From Malaya genurostris (taxonomy: Eukaryota > Arthropoda > Insecta > Diptera > Culicidae), in NCBI RefSeq assembly GCF_030247185.1, contig NC_080570.1, forward strand, positions 146,540,641 through 146,604,640: a stretch of DNA of 64,000 nt. Direction: 5' to 3'. Position 1 is the stretch's first letter. Each line of letters begins with the position of its first letter. Below, one piece after another: positions 1 to 11,800 of the stretch. The position numbers and the translations under genes were made by a program. Under the pieces are notes generated by a model. It saw only the letters and a list, made by a program, of their open reading frames with translations. It was not told the origin of the DNA and searched no databases.

Positions 1-1500
1 GAAAAAAAAACAAATAACAAAATATATACATAAAGAAGTCATCAAACACAGAGAAAATAAGAAAAAAAAACAATATTATAACATGTAACTGTTGTACATA
101 ATAAAAAAAGCATGAATTAGAAGTATTTATCGAATAGTTGCTGCAAGCTAATACTCTATACAGTCGAGAAGTGGAACAGAGAAAGGATGAAAACGGATAT
201 ATTTTAGTAATAACTGGAAGCAAATTTTAGTTGTTCAAAAGAAGAAGAGGAAGAAAATCGGTGAATGTTCTGTCAACAAACTGTGTTCATGAGGTGTGAG
301 ACATGTTTTGATCGGTAAAGATTATGGAGGCAATTGATGATGTGTGTAGCATAAACAACAACAACAACAACAACAGGGCCTAGAGTAATTTTCAACCAAT
401 GAAGTACTTACATAAAAGTTTATCTTTTTTTGCCGTGCGAAAATTGTCGACCACCCCCTAAAAAAAGAAACACATACATGCTCTTATTCACCATCAGCGT
501 TGAAGAATTCAGTTTGCGAGCAGCACCGCAGATCGAGATTTGCCAAGCCGTACAAGCAAGCAAGAAAAAATAAAACAAGAGAAACGGAAGTGAATAGATC
601 ATTTCTACTCGATCAATCACCCAGCAATTTGTTCGGTTAGAGAAAGAATGTAAAAGAAATATCGATAATAGTATCATATTTAATTATTGAATTTAATAAA
701 ACTGAAACACTGGAAACAGTTGTCAAATAACGCCGGTTCTGTCCTTTTCATATTGTGCCGAAACCTAGATACGGGTTTGTTTTGAAGGAACAATTTTTAG
801 AATTAAAAGCATCCATACCCAATTAGTTAGAATACAGGTGAGGCAAACATAGCTTTTTTATGTTAGTAAGTATATCCAAAACCATGTGCTTCTTTTCAAC
901 ACAAAAATTATGATGGGTCTCCCATGAACAATGCTTCATAATATCTCATCACCAATACATTTAAAGCGTTCATGTCTTCGGCATGTTTTCTTCTTTTAAC
1001 AAGGTCTACAACTTTTCTGAAGACATAAATTCACAATCTCGACATAATTTTTCTTATTCACTTTTAGGTGGTTTAATTACAACTTTGATTTTATCAAAAA
1101 AGCGAACTGATACAAACAGAAATTCTGAAGACATGAAATTGATTTTCAAAAAAAAAAAATACTACAAGGATCATGGGGCTGTTCGAGCCATTGCACAGTG
1201 ATGACAAGGTGGCAGAAATCCGAAAAATAAATTTATTTTTTTCTGCACTGTATTATTTTTTTTTTGAATTCTCAGATAAGTGAAGGATTACAGTTTAAAG
1301 TATAAAAATTTTTTAATAAGAAATAATCTCTCCATATCCTCTCAAAGATAGGGTATTGTAAACTTTCTTTTCATCCTTCCATACAAAATATATGGCGCAA
1401 TGGCGAATTTTTGCGATTAGAGTTCTATATAGATAGGAAAGGGCTGTCACTGTTCAATAGTATTTGATTTTATAGCATTTTTTCTCTACTTTTCAGAAAA
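1..1500. other. AT-rich intergenic sequence, no gene seen
   Basis: Low-complexity A/T-rich sequence with a short (aac)n run near 357-375. Open frames are short and unlike any family I know. I see no splice-consistent gene structure here. Confidence 0.5.
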
Positions 1501-1739
1501 CACTATGCGATCCTGCACATTTCTGCACCTTAAAAGTTATTTTCAATAGTTTGCGGGGTCGACAATAAAAATCACAGAAACAAGGGCCAGACTTTTGTAA
1601 CTGAAGTCAGTGTCAGTAAAATTTAAATAAACGCCTTTATGATAAATAAAATCAGAATATTTATAACATACATAACATGAAACACCTACATAAATGTCGT
1701 TATATAAATCTAGTTTCATGATTTTTAGTGAGAGTATCA

Positions 1740-2260
1740 TTGCAGTACCGTTTTTCAAAGTATAGTTCATCGTTATATACCACCACTAAGACTCGGATAT
1801 CACGTTTGAAAAATTTCTTTTCCTCAGATTCTACAAATGAATCGATCCAATTTTTGGGTGTGTCGTAGTTTTTGAAGCTGACCTGACAAGTTATGCGCCA
1901 TGGATTGGAGCAAATGGCAACCGTATGGAACAATGCCAGGTAAAAAAATGGCGGCTTGGGCAGAACTTTTCATTGCAGCGATTATAAAAATAATCTTGTA
2001 CAACTTTCGAAGCATGGAGTCTTGCATTGTCATGAAGCAAAAATACTATGCCATGAAGATCTTCATATTGCGTCCGCTTTTCATGCAATGCTCTGCCCAA
2101 ACGCATTTGAGAAGCTCATATAAAATAGCGCCTAGCTGATCCCACCACATGCACTTTTTCTGTTCTCCGGAACTTTCTTGTAGTCCATATAAAAATTCCC
2201 AAATTCGATCCACGAAAACCACTTTATGCATATTTGCTCAGCGTCATTTTTCATGTTACG
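1740..2260 (-). mobile_element. mariner transposase remnant, C-terminal part
   Basis: Read on the minus strand, several frames give mariner catalytic-domain pieces: a WWDQLGAILYELLK-like block, then HDNARLHASK (the second catalytic Asp region, with Pro changed to Leu), then a SMAHNLSGQ-like block and a KNWIDSF...FFKRDI-like C-terminus. The pieces fall in different frames, so frameshifts have accumulated. No clear terminal inverted repeats were found. It is an old, dead copy. Confidence 0.75.
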
Positions 2261-2341
2261 TCGTTTAATAAGATACTTTACCATAATAAAAATACACTAT
2301 TATTAGTAAAGCGGTAGTATTCAACCAAATTTTATTTTGTA

Positions 2342-3332
2342 TCAGGTGTACAACTTTTCTTCCGCCGTTTTTTTTTAAATTAAAAGCTTTGTTGCGAAAA
2401 AGTGCTTACAGATGTATTATTCAAAGTATTGTCCGCCGCTAGCGACAACTTTCTCTTCCACTTTTCCAACTCTTCGAAGGATTGAAAATGTTGATATGCC
2501 AGGCCGTGTGCCATCGACCGGAATAGGTGGAAGTCAGAAGGGGCGACATCTGGGGAATACGGCGGGTTTGGGCAAGACTTCTCATTTCAGCATTTCCAGG
2601 TACTTTTTGACCACTTTTTCGACGTGAGGCCGAGCATTGTCGTGTTGGAAGATGACTTTGTCATGTCGCTCTTGATATTGTGGCCGCTTTTCTTCTAGCG
2701 CGCGACAAAGGCGCTTCAGTTGCATTCGGTAGCGATCTCCTGTGGTGGTTTCACCCGGTTTTAAGAGCTCTTCATCAAGCAATGCTTCTAGTTGTTCATC
2801 TTTGAAGGTTTTTCTCTTCCACCACCATGTTTGTCTTCGACATCGAAATCAGCGCTGCCAACTATACCGATTTCTCGGTATTTATACCGATTTTTGGACT
2901 CGATACAGGAATACAGATATGCTCTCTCAAAATACCGATATTTCAATTTTCATACAGATAGATACCGATTTTCAGTTTTTGTGTTGGATTCCATAGGGGT
3001 AAACCAGGTCGAGCGACCTATTTTTTTTTGTCGCAAAATCAGTTTCCGCACTAATTCGATGCTTGATTTTTCGATGCACTTCAGCTGCATTTTTTTTCGA
3101 ATAGTAACAGAAAAGTAAAACTTCCCGCAAATGGCGAGAATTGGGCACATAAACAGACATTTTCGAGCGTGAATAATACGAAAATAAGAACAACTGTCAC
3201 TAAAACGGCGATGACAATTCGTTAGGCACTGTACACACTCACTTTAAAGACATTATCATCTGTGTATTTTGACCAGCCGGTACAGCCACCTATCGGAAAA
3301 CGGCGGAAGCAAAGTCAAAGTTGTACACCTGA
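2342..3332 (-). mobile_element. mariner-type element with terminal inverted repeats
   Basis: The element is bounded by matching ends. The left end begins tcaggtgtacaacttt followed by cttccgccgtttt; the right end is its inverse complement, with a TA dinucleotide outside each end (2340-2341 and 3333-3334). Inside on the minus strand are KPGETTTGDRYR, then FQHDNARPH with the second catalytic Asp, then in a shifted frame PPYSPDVAPSDFHLFRSM with the third Asp, as in DD34D mariner. The N-terminal half is replaced or degraded (2850-3000 is made of short taccgat-like repeats). The open frame is broken, so it is non-functional. Confidence 0.8.
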
Positions 3333-3339
3333 TACTTGT

Positions 3340-4600
3340 GTAGTTAAAAACAAAAAAAAACACTATTTTGATTGTTACTCTCCCATCTTCAATCATTGTG
3401 CAATAAACTACATCAGTTGTATGTTACAACATATCAGAAAATAAAAATAACAAGATAAGCCCTTCTGGAGAAGATTGATATTTTCAAGATATAAGGAAAA
3501 ATTTTTTTTCTCTGTGTATACATTTTCAACACAGGTTTAATCATTATTTGAAACATAAGTTAAAGCTCCTAATCAATCACGAAATAAATAAAAATACATA
3601 AGTTAATTTATTAAAAAAAGTCGTCATTTTCCGGTCCATAGCGAACGGAGCATCATGTCACTTATAGGTGGATCGAATATTTTTCATACATTATCAAGAT
3701 GGAAATATATTCAGAGACTTCAAATTATTAAAAAAAATGACCAGCTGACGTTTATCGACGTGTTTATGGTTTTTACCAACTTTTGTATGGAGAGACATCA
3801 CTGTGCATTGATGTGGAACAAGGCAACCAAAATTTCTAATGATCTACAATCAAACAGTTCAATCAATCGTCACACTTTTGAATCCGCAATTGCACGAGAG
3901 TCTGCTTAGATCTTGATTAGGAACCAACACCGAACAATGTTTGTTTTATAGCCAACTAAATTACACCAATAACCCTAAATGTATGCAATTATATCTTTGT
4001 ACATACTTGCGATACGATTTTGATATTTAAGTTTCTCTCCGCCTAACTTGTGTTCAAGTTTTGTATGCAAGCTGTTATTTTTATAGCGTGAAGTTTCTGC
4101 GATCGGTTGAAGTGACAAACTTTTTCTCATTATCAATCGAGTTCATCTTATATAAATTAGAAATTAATCTTAGACACTCAAAATTTACCCTGGGTAGTTT
4201 TCTTTCAATTTTTCAGGCGAAACGACATAACATGGAATTGCATGACACAAGATCAGAGCATACCAATTAAAGCCTCAAATCGTTTTATGGCACTTTTTGT
4301 CTTGCTGTCTAGCAACAACCTACCTCTAGCATGCTACGCGTAGGACTGAAACTTTAGCTATAATTTTCCTTCTATTTGTAGATTCGCGTGCTTCCAACAG
4401 CTTCGCTTTTGCATCGATTGACCAATCAGAGCGCTGCTTTCCCTTTGATATATCGATTACTCCTTCAAAACCGTCGTCGATGGCAGGGAAATCCGGTATG
4501 CCGGAGATTTTTTCCAGACGAAATAGGACACTGCTCGCTACTAATCGAAATTTCAATCATAGAAAATAAAGATGTGTTCCACATCAAAAATTGAGGAGGT
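3340..4600. other. unassigned intergenic sequence
   Basis: The longest open frame here (3655-3909, plus strand, 84 codons) has no recognisable domain and no splice context. Nothing else could be assigned. Confidence 0.4.
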
Positions 4601-4639
4601 TCAATTTCGGCACACTCTCCAACATATCGGTTGGTATTT

Positions 4640-5135
4640 TACGAAAAAATGCTACAATATTGGCGTCCGTGCGTCAATCGTTGCTGGCCTCACAAGAAAT
4701 AATCCAAAGGTGTTAAATCACACGATCCAGGCGGCTAATTGACGGACTCACAACGTGAGATAAACTGCTCACCGAAGGCGGCTCTCAATTTGGTCATTGT
4801 TTCGCGTGCCGTGTGGGATGTGGCATCGTCTTGTTGAAACCACATGTTGTTGTTGGCTGGTCTTCACTCAAGATGCGGCAATATTGCTTGTTGACGTATT
4901 CATTCAACCAGAAACAAACTTCGTCGCTGAAAACAATTTTTCGATAATAAAAAATGTGTAACTTCCTCCTACTGTGCCAGCGTCCATTCATGTTTAAATT
5001 ATAGATCAAACAACGATTCATGATTAAATTATAGACGAAACTGAACAAGTTTGACAATGACACAAGACACGAATCACCCGAGATCTATCTAAAACAGTGT
5101 TGCCAAAAATATACCAGCAAAAAATCACCCTTCAT
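4640..5135 (-). mobile_element. DD41D-type mariner remnant lacking its DNA-binding half
   Basis: The minus strand encodes a short start (MNRCLIYNL), then directly the catalytic domain KIVFSDEVCFWLNEYVNKQ with the first Asp, then broken pieces of the DGATCHTAR and PPRSCDLTPLD regions around 4700-4860. The 5' end near 5095-5135 reads, on the minus strand, gggtgattttttgctggtat followed by a ggcaacactg block. This matches the start of the copy at 54722-55120. The helix-turn-helix region expected between MNR... and the catalytic core is absent. Confidence 0.75.
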
Positions 5136-5669
5136 ATGTATTTGAATTTAAGTTGGTGCAAATAGATGCAATTTTATATGAGAAAATTAAATGAGCTCCA
5201 TTTGAAAGGTTTTGACCACTACTTCTGGTACTGACAGAACCGAAGACTGGATACTGGAACAGTCAACTGCGTAGTATTCTACCGTTAGTTAATATGAACT
5301 CCAAAATTGAAACAGTTTGAGCCCAATTTAAAAGAATTTATAATTTTTCTGCACTTTCGATTTAAATGGCGGTTAGCCAAAAACAGTTCGTATGGCCATA
5401 AACTAATATGACCCACGAAATGGAAAAGTTTTAGGTGCAACTCAGAAGATATTTTACGACTTTCTATGACGGATTGAAGTTTTAAAAAACCTTGTAATTT
5501 TAAAAACGGAAATCGAACTTGCATATAGTTTTAAGTTGATATCAGTCGTTTTATTTGAATTCGATTCTATGAAAATCAGATATGAATTAATTTGGTCAAA
5601 GACTATCATGATCTGCAAACTAGAGAAATTTATTAGCTAATTTAAAGAATTAATTCAAATTTTAATTCC

Positions 5670-5900
5670 AAGCACCCTATCTACGTAACCGGAAGTTGGA
5701 TCTGGATAGATTCTTAGAGGATCTGAATACCTTGCAGTTGAATTTAAGATAGTAAAAATCATTTGAGCCATCATCGAGAAAAATGAGTGAGACTATTTTC
5801 ACACTTCACTCTGAAATTCCGGAACTGAAAATCGTATCCGGATGAAATTCAGGTAGTTTCTATGGGACCATAAAACTTCCAGCAGATTTCACTCTAACTA
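5670..5900. repeat. degenerate monomers of a common interspersed repeat
   Basis: Contains the phrases ccggaactgaaaatcgtatc, ggatgaaattcagg and tatgggaccataa. They match the monomers better preserved at 24640-25215 and 56155-56517. Only partial units remain. Confidence 0.5.
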
Positions 5901-6540
5901 ATGGTTTTCGCATATGTTTTTAAAAAAAGGAATGGAACATTTTAAGACTCTCACTAACACTACCTTACCGCTCAAGTCACTCAACCTAGTTTTACAAAAT
6001 TTTACTCCAGGTGTCAGTTATTGTTTATAAACAGATTGGTATATTTAAATTTGTTTCTATTAGGGATTTTTTGAAAAACGTTCGACAAGGATGCCATCCT
6101 TAGATTACTTTTCGCCCAGAAGTTGTAAAATGTTCGAGGGCTATTGTATTTCGTGTCAAGGCAGTCAGTTAGAAGTGGTCGGAAGTGATCGCTGAGAACG
6201 CCAGGGTTTTTTTTTTCAAAGTTATATTTATTAAAGCATAATCCATTAAGGTTTACGATGCCAAGGGCTTGTCTATGTGGGTCCTCAGGAAACACTCTTG
6301 AGTCTTAACGCCAGGGTTGATACAATCCCTTGAGATGAAAGTAACTTGTAATCCCGTTCGGAGCATGAGGAAAATGGCAAAGTAGGCTAATGTATCAGAA
6401 GCAGCGGTAAGAAGAGTTGTGAAATATGAAAATCTAGAGCTCGAGTTAAAAGACATTTGATTACTGACAGAATTAAAGCAGCTAGAGTGGAGCGAAGCAA
6501 GAAACTGCTTAGTAATCTGAAGAAGAGGACCACAGTAATT
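5900..6540. other. unassigned intergenic sequence
   Basis: No gene or clear repeat was recognised. The minus-strand open frames at 6014-6295 and 6253-6702 overlap the transposase remnant that follows and have no family resemblance of their own. Confidence 0.35.
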
Positions 6541-6960
6541 CGCTTTACGGATGAGAAGCTGTCGACAGCGTGATGTACCTGATAACATCAAATTCACATT
6601 TCGGACCAAGCGGCCAGCAGCGATGATGGTGTTTGGATTAGTTGCTTCCGATGGCCAAATAATGAACCTCGTTTTTTTTTCAAGAAGCCTGAAAGTAAAC
6701 ACATATGTATATTTAGAAATTCTTAAGGATCATATTTTGCCTTGGATTACATCTACCTACGGCAAGGATACAAATATTGTGTTTCAGCAAGACGGGGCCA
6801 CACGTCACCGAAAACACAATTGTGGTTGAGGAACAACATTCCTCAATTCTGGTCCAAAGAGATGTGGCCACCTAACTCGCCTGACTTAAATCCTCTGGAT
6901 TTCAGCGTATGTGAACATCCTCACTCGAATTTGATCTTCTACGGACCTCCATAAAAAAAG
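6540..6960 (+). mobile_element. Tc1/mariner (IS630-type) transposase remnant
   Basis: The plus strand reads KRPAAMMVFGLVASDGQIMN, then LKVNTYVYLEILKDHILPWI, then FQQDGATRH (second catalytic Asp), and in the next frame NNIPQFWSKEMWPPNSPDLNPLDFSV with the third Asp. This is the catalytic core of an IS630/Tc1/mariner transposase. A frameshift lies near 6800 and the N-terminal domain is missing. Terminal repeats were not located. Confidence 0.75.
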
Positions 6961-8085
6961 AAAAATCGAACACGTATACAAATATGCCAAGTCGAGCCGT
7001 TGCCCACATTATCGAAATGACGGAATGCGTAATGAATTCTTACTCGACTGCATGATTTTTCAGTGCTCGATCGGTTCAGTGCTAGAATTTTCGCCTGAGT
7101 TGGCAGCTCGATCAACCTGATTGACAGTGACATTATAAATGTCATTGAATATTCGCTCATTTTATGAATGTGTTAGTGTGAAATTTAAGCGACTTAAGCC
7201 ATTTCAATACACTCCAGCTAGAGGAATGGATGATGCTGACTAAGGTAGGCCGTTTTGTTAATTTCCAGCGAATTTCAATAGTTTATATTGGGATTCTAAG
7301 AAGAACTGGTTATTTACTAGTTCTGTATATCCGAGAAACATGAAGTTTTAAATTTGTATATTCAGTTATATAATGTTTTCGTTTAAAAATAAACTGAAAA
7401 TCAGCACGAAAACGTGCAAAATCAGGAAATAAGAAGAAGAAGACGAATTGACAATTCAGTCCGCATCTTCTCACTCAATTCCGAATGATTTCCGAATCAA
7501 CCGGTTGTAGGAGTTGATTCGGAATTGATTCGGAATTGATTCGGAATCCATTCGGAATCCATTCGGATCTGATAATGTGGGTGGCTTTAAAACCAAGGAT
7601 GCCAGATCATTTTTTCAAAAATCTGCGGTCGAACTAAAAATCTGCCAGTGCTAAAGTTGTGTACACTTCCCATAATATCATGTTCAGATCGAAATCATTT
7701 TGGTGATCTAAAACAAAAGGTCTCGCCGTTGAATGTTGTGAGCAAAAATTGGTAAACTTTTGCAAAGTATAAAAATGAAATACCGATTTTTTTAAACCTA
7801 TCATGTTTTTCTTTCCTTCTTTCTTTCTTTTATTTGACACATCAGAAAAGACTTTGTGCTTCGGTTCTGATACTTAAGTGCACGCAGTAAAATGCCGGTT
7901 GTTTAAAAAAAAACAAAACGATTAGCTGCCCAACAAACCAAAAAAATCGATTATTTCAAACCGAGATATAGCTGATTCGAACAAAATATGCTTGTTTTAA
8001 ACTAGAATATGATTCAGTTTTTCAATGACTGAGTGTAAACATATATTGAGTGAGAAACTCGCAGGAAAGATGAATTTTTGGATAC
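6960..8085. other. intergenic sequence with simple repeats
   Basis: No gene recognised. The stretch contains the 12-bp tandem repeat listed separately at 7514-7567 and a ttct-rich run near 7808-7830. Confidence 0.4.
7514..7567. repeat. short tandem repeat, about 12-bp unit
   Basis: Five consecutive units of gattcggaattg drift to cattcggaatc. It is a small minisatellite and non-coding. Confidence 0.8.
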
Positions 8086-8165
8086 GCTCAGAGACAGGAC
8101 TCGAATCTGCCTTCTTATGCAAACCGTGCACAGGCGTTTACCATTTCCGCCACCCTAAGCCTGTG
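8085..8165 (-). repeat. tRNA-derived SINE-like unit
   Basis: On the minus strand, ggtggcggaaatggtaaacg resembles an RNA polymerase III A box and gattcgagtcc about 30 bp later resembles a B box. This is the arrangement of a tRNA-derived SINE head. Base pairing does not support an intact tRNA cloverleaf. The limits of the whole SINE are uncertain. Confidence 0.5.
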
Positions 8166-8827
8166 ATAGACACAGTTCTACAACAAGCGAATTGGTAAGC
8201 GTACATCAAAAAATGATCTAAATCCTAGCCGCCTCACGACCGGTACTTAGACAACAAAAGCTAGTCTTTTCGTTTGATACCTATTTTCCGCTCAAACACT
8301 GTGTAGGAGAGTATATTTGTAATCGCTTGTTGCCTTCTTTACTGTGCCAGTCGCTGTCTGACGATCGTCAGCGACAGACCCTACACGGATAATTTTTTTT
8401 TGTGAATTTACATCAATGTTCATGCACATAATTGGAGCAGGTAATTAAACATAAAGTTACTTCACAATTCTGTACGTTTCATTATAATATAATGGCAAAA
8501 CTGAGCGTTAATTAAGGGTGCAGCTCTATTCATTGACAATTTAATGCAATCCAATTTAGTTTTGCATCGATAAAGGTTTTCAATCAAACATTCGATTCAA
8601 TCCATTTCTATTCTATGATTTACATGTCGTGTAAATTTCATTATTTCTTTCTGTGTATGGAGGCTGTTTGATAGTCTGCCCTTTGTCAAAAAATGATCAA
8701 ATATAAAAGTCTGATAATGTAAAAAAAATAAGTGCCGATCTCGTATATTCTAATGCAATATATTATAAACTCAAACAATAATACTGACAGAACCAAAAAG
8801 CAATAATTTTTTATGTTCCAGTCCATT
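8166..8827. other. intergenic sequence downstream of the first aminopeptidase gene
   Basis: No gene seen. It includes a short palindrome (ctgacgatcgtcag, about 8358-8371). The 3' untranslated region of the aminopeptidase should lie at its right end, but no canonical poly(A) signal could be fixed. Confidence 0.35.
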
Positions 8828-11800
8828 CTAGAACCATTCCACCACTGACGCATTGAATCCGTTCATCGCGAGCAGTTTCAAGTACGATACAAATTCTTCC
8901 AACTGATTCTGCATCCACTGAATGTTTAGATGGGCCAACTCCAGGGCTTGACGGATCGCTAGGCTGTTGCCTGCCAGAATCGTCTGCTTACTAGTAACAA
9001 ATTGTGCCAGTTCTACCAGGTCTGGCTTGCTGGTTATTTGCTGTGCCAAAACCTTCACGTGACTTGCCAGCCGAGACTCGAATGTTTCCGGATTTACGCT
9101 GAAAATTGTAAAAATCTCATTACATCGGTCGTATGTCAGCTAGTTATACCGATACTTACTAGTCTGCCATTTTATCGATGTTATCGAACAGGAAACGCTT
9201 AGCCACCGGTTTTCCATCTTGCTGTTCGGCTATAGTGTAGAAGACTACAGTCGTATCCTCTAGGCGAAGTACCGGAGTGTTACCAGTAGACCAATACAGT
9301 AGTCTTCCCATCAACTCCACATCCTTCGTACAAGACAGCCCTTGTGCTACAGCCGATCGTTCGGAACTAGCAATATTACCATCCCGATAACGAGCCCACA
9401 AGAAATCCCATTCTCGTTGGGAACCTTCGCGAATCGCCGTGCAGTAAACAGTAGACCGTAAGTTCAATGGAACGGAATTCGTACCATTGGTGATCCAGTT
9501 GTCGAACAGCTTGACGGCACTAACTACACAATCACCAATATTCATGCGACAAGCCCAATCAGTTACCAGTTTTCTCAAACGAGCTTGTCCCAATCTGGAG
9601 GTCGTGTCTTTTGTTTGAAATACGTTCAACCTGCTATACAATGGCGTCAGAAGATGACTTACGTACGCTTGGTACGTATCGTGATAGGACGTATTCTCCA
9701 GTATCCGACCCAGCACATCGAGATTCGTAAGAGCAGCTTTCCACGGTATGTACTCAGATTCCGATGGAAGGTAATTGAGGAGTGAGAAAGCTATCGAATA
9801 GTCCTGAATACCAGACCAGGAAAAATCCAGCGCGTCGTCGATCAGTTGGGCACGGTTGATCGGATTTATCGCATGGAATCCGGAACTTTTAAGCTGTATC
9901 GCCAACAGACGGTAGTTATCGTAATCGTATTGAACCTTGTATAGCCCGGCTAGCTTATGGTTCACAATGATCCATTCGTTGTCGCAGGGTGGATCGGGCA
10001 GTACGATAATCGTTTCTCGAGAACAGCTCAACCAATCTTGCGGTTGTGTTTGGTCAAAGTTTGGCTGCCGTGCCGTTGAAATGGTCAATGGAACCCACCA
10101 GCAAGCCGAATCACCAATTGTTCCGTCGTACATGAATCTCATCTGTCGGAAAGCTATCGTCCGGTTGACATAGTTTCGCTCGACGGTGACAACTGGGTAG
10201 CCCGTCTGAAGCGTCCAACTATCCATGATGGTCTTGACGTCAAAGAAATCCGGAAAACTACCGGCTTCACTAGCTTCTTCCGTTAAAGCCTTCCACAAAT
10301 CGTCCTGCGCCGCATTTCCATATTTGAACCTCTGTAGATAGCGCGCAATTCCTCTGTGGTAAACATCATCACCCAAGAACATATTCATCATACGCACTAT
10401 GGCGGATCCTTTTTTGTACGAGATAGAATCGAATAACTGAGGTATCTCTTCCGGATTACCGATCGTGATAGAAACAGCGTGGCTGCTGTTTAACGCATCA
10501 AACTTAAATATCTCCTGCAAATCCTCTATGATGATATCATCCAACGATCGCCACTCAGGATGGAGATAATCGACGGCCTGAAACTCTGTGTACCGAGCGA
10601 ATCCTTCGTTCAGCCATAGATCGGTCCACCAACGCATCGTGACGAGATTGCCAAACCACATGTGCGCTATTTCGTGGGCTACCACAGATGCTACGAAGTG
10701 TTGATTTTCAATCGTCGCTGCCGATGGTGAATACTCCAGGCCTGCTTCGGTGAATGTTACCAAACCCCAATTTTCCATGGCAGCGAATAGCATGTCCGGG
10801 ATCGAGATGAAGTCTAGCTTCGGCAGTGGAAACTGTAGATTGAAGTTTTGTTCGTAAAGGTGGATGAGCTTGACGGCTATCTCGTTTGCGTACTGTAGAT
10901 TTGCTGTAGCATCCTTACGGGTCCAAGATCGTACTGTCACAGCAGTTGATCTATCATTCGACGATGCTTCCACTGAACTGTAGTCATTGATGGAGTACCC
11001 GACTAGATAGGAGCTCATTAGAACACTTTTGTCGAAATGATCAACTATCCAGTTAGGTTGATTTGCGGAGGTCTCGCTTCGTATCAGTGGCATATTGGAT
11101 AAGGCGTTATATTTCCTATGGTGGCCTAAGGAGACGTTGAAGGTTGCTTTTAGCTCCGGTTCGTCGAAGCAAGGAAATGCTCTTCGAGCGTGTATCGCTT
11201 GAAATTGCGTTGTCGAAAGCCATCTGCAACGAAATGTTATCTTGATTTTCATTATTATCAAATTTAATCTGTTTATTTTTTACACCCGTTGTCCACTTTC
11301 CGAGTTCAAGTAGCTACTGCGATAATATCCAATAACGTCTGCCTTCAGCTCGGCCTCGAACGGGATGCTTAGCCGGTATCGGTGACCTTCTCGGAACAGT
11401 CCAGCGGTGCGTATGATCAAGAAGTCATTCCGGGGGTCGTAGGCAATCGCGAATATTTTTACTTGCCGCTTGTGGTACAGGTCACGGATTGAAATATTGT
11501 TTTCGGCAATGGAGAGGTTTTTCGAGTGCAATGTGATGTCGATCGAGTTGTAACGGGATCTTACCTGAATGAGAAGAGTTCAATCATTTGACAGGTTTTT
11601 ACGCATTGCTCTCTTTCTGTAGAGAAGATATAAAGTTATGATTGATTGCCACTGGGATGATAGTTGCATTTTTTTCCAGAAAAACGTCTGATACTAAAGA
11701 ACAGAGCGTAAAATTGTTATTGAAAGAGCCCAGTTAAACAGCCGTATATTATTTTTTTACTGTCTCATTCGTAAATAATCGCATTCAAAACAAACGAGAA

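Noticed and set aside
8085..8165. A functional tRNA gene
   Set aside because: A-box and B-box similarity is present, but the arms do not pair as a tRNA. A SINE head fits better.
8346..8376. Short palindrome ctgacgatcgtcag as an operator or origin
   Set aside because: Too short and isolated in a eukaryotic repeat-rich region to support a function.
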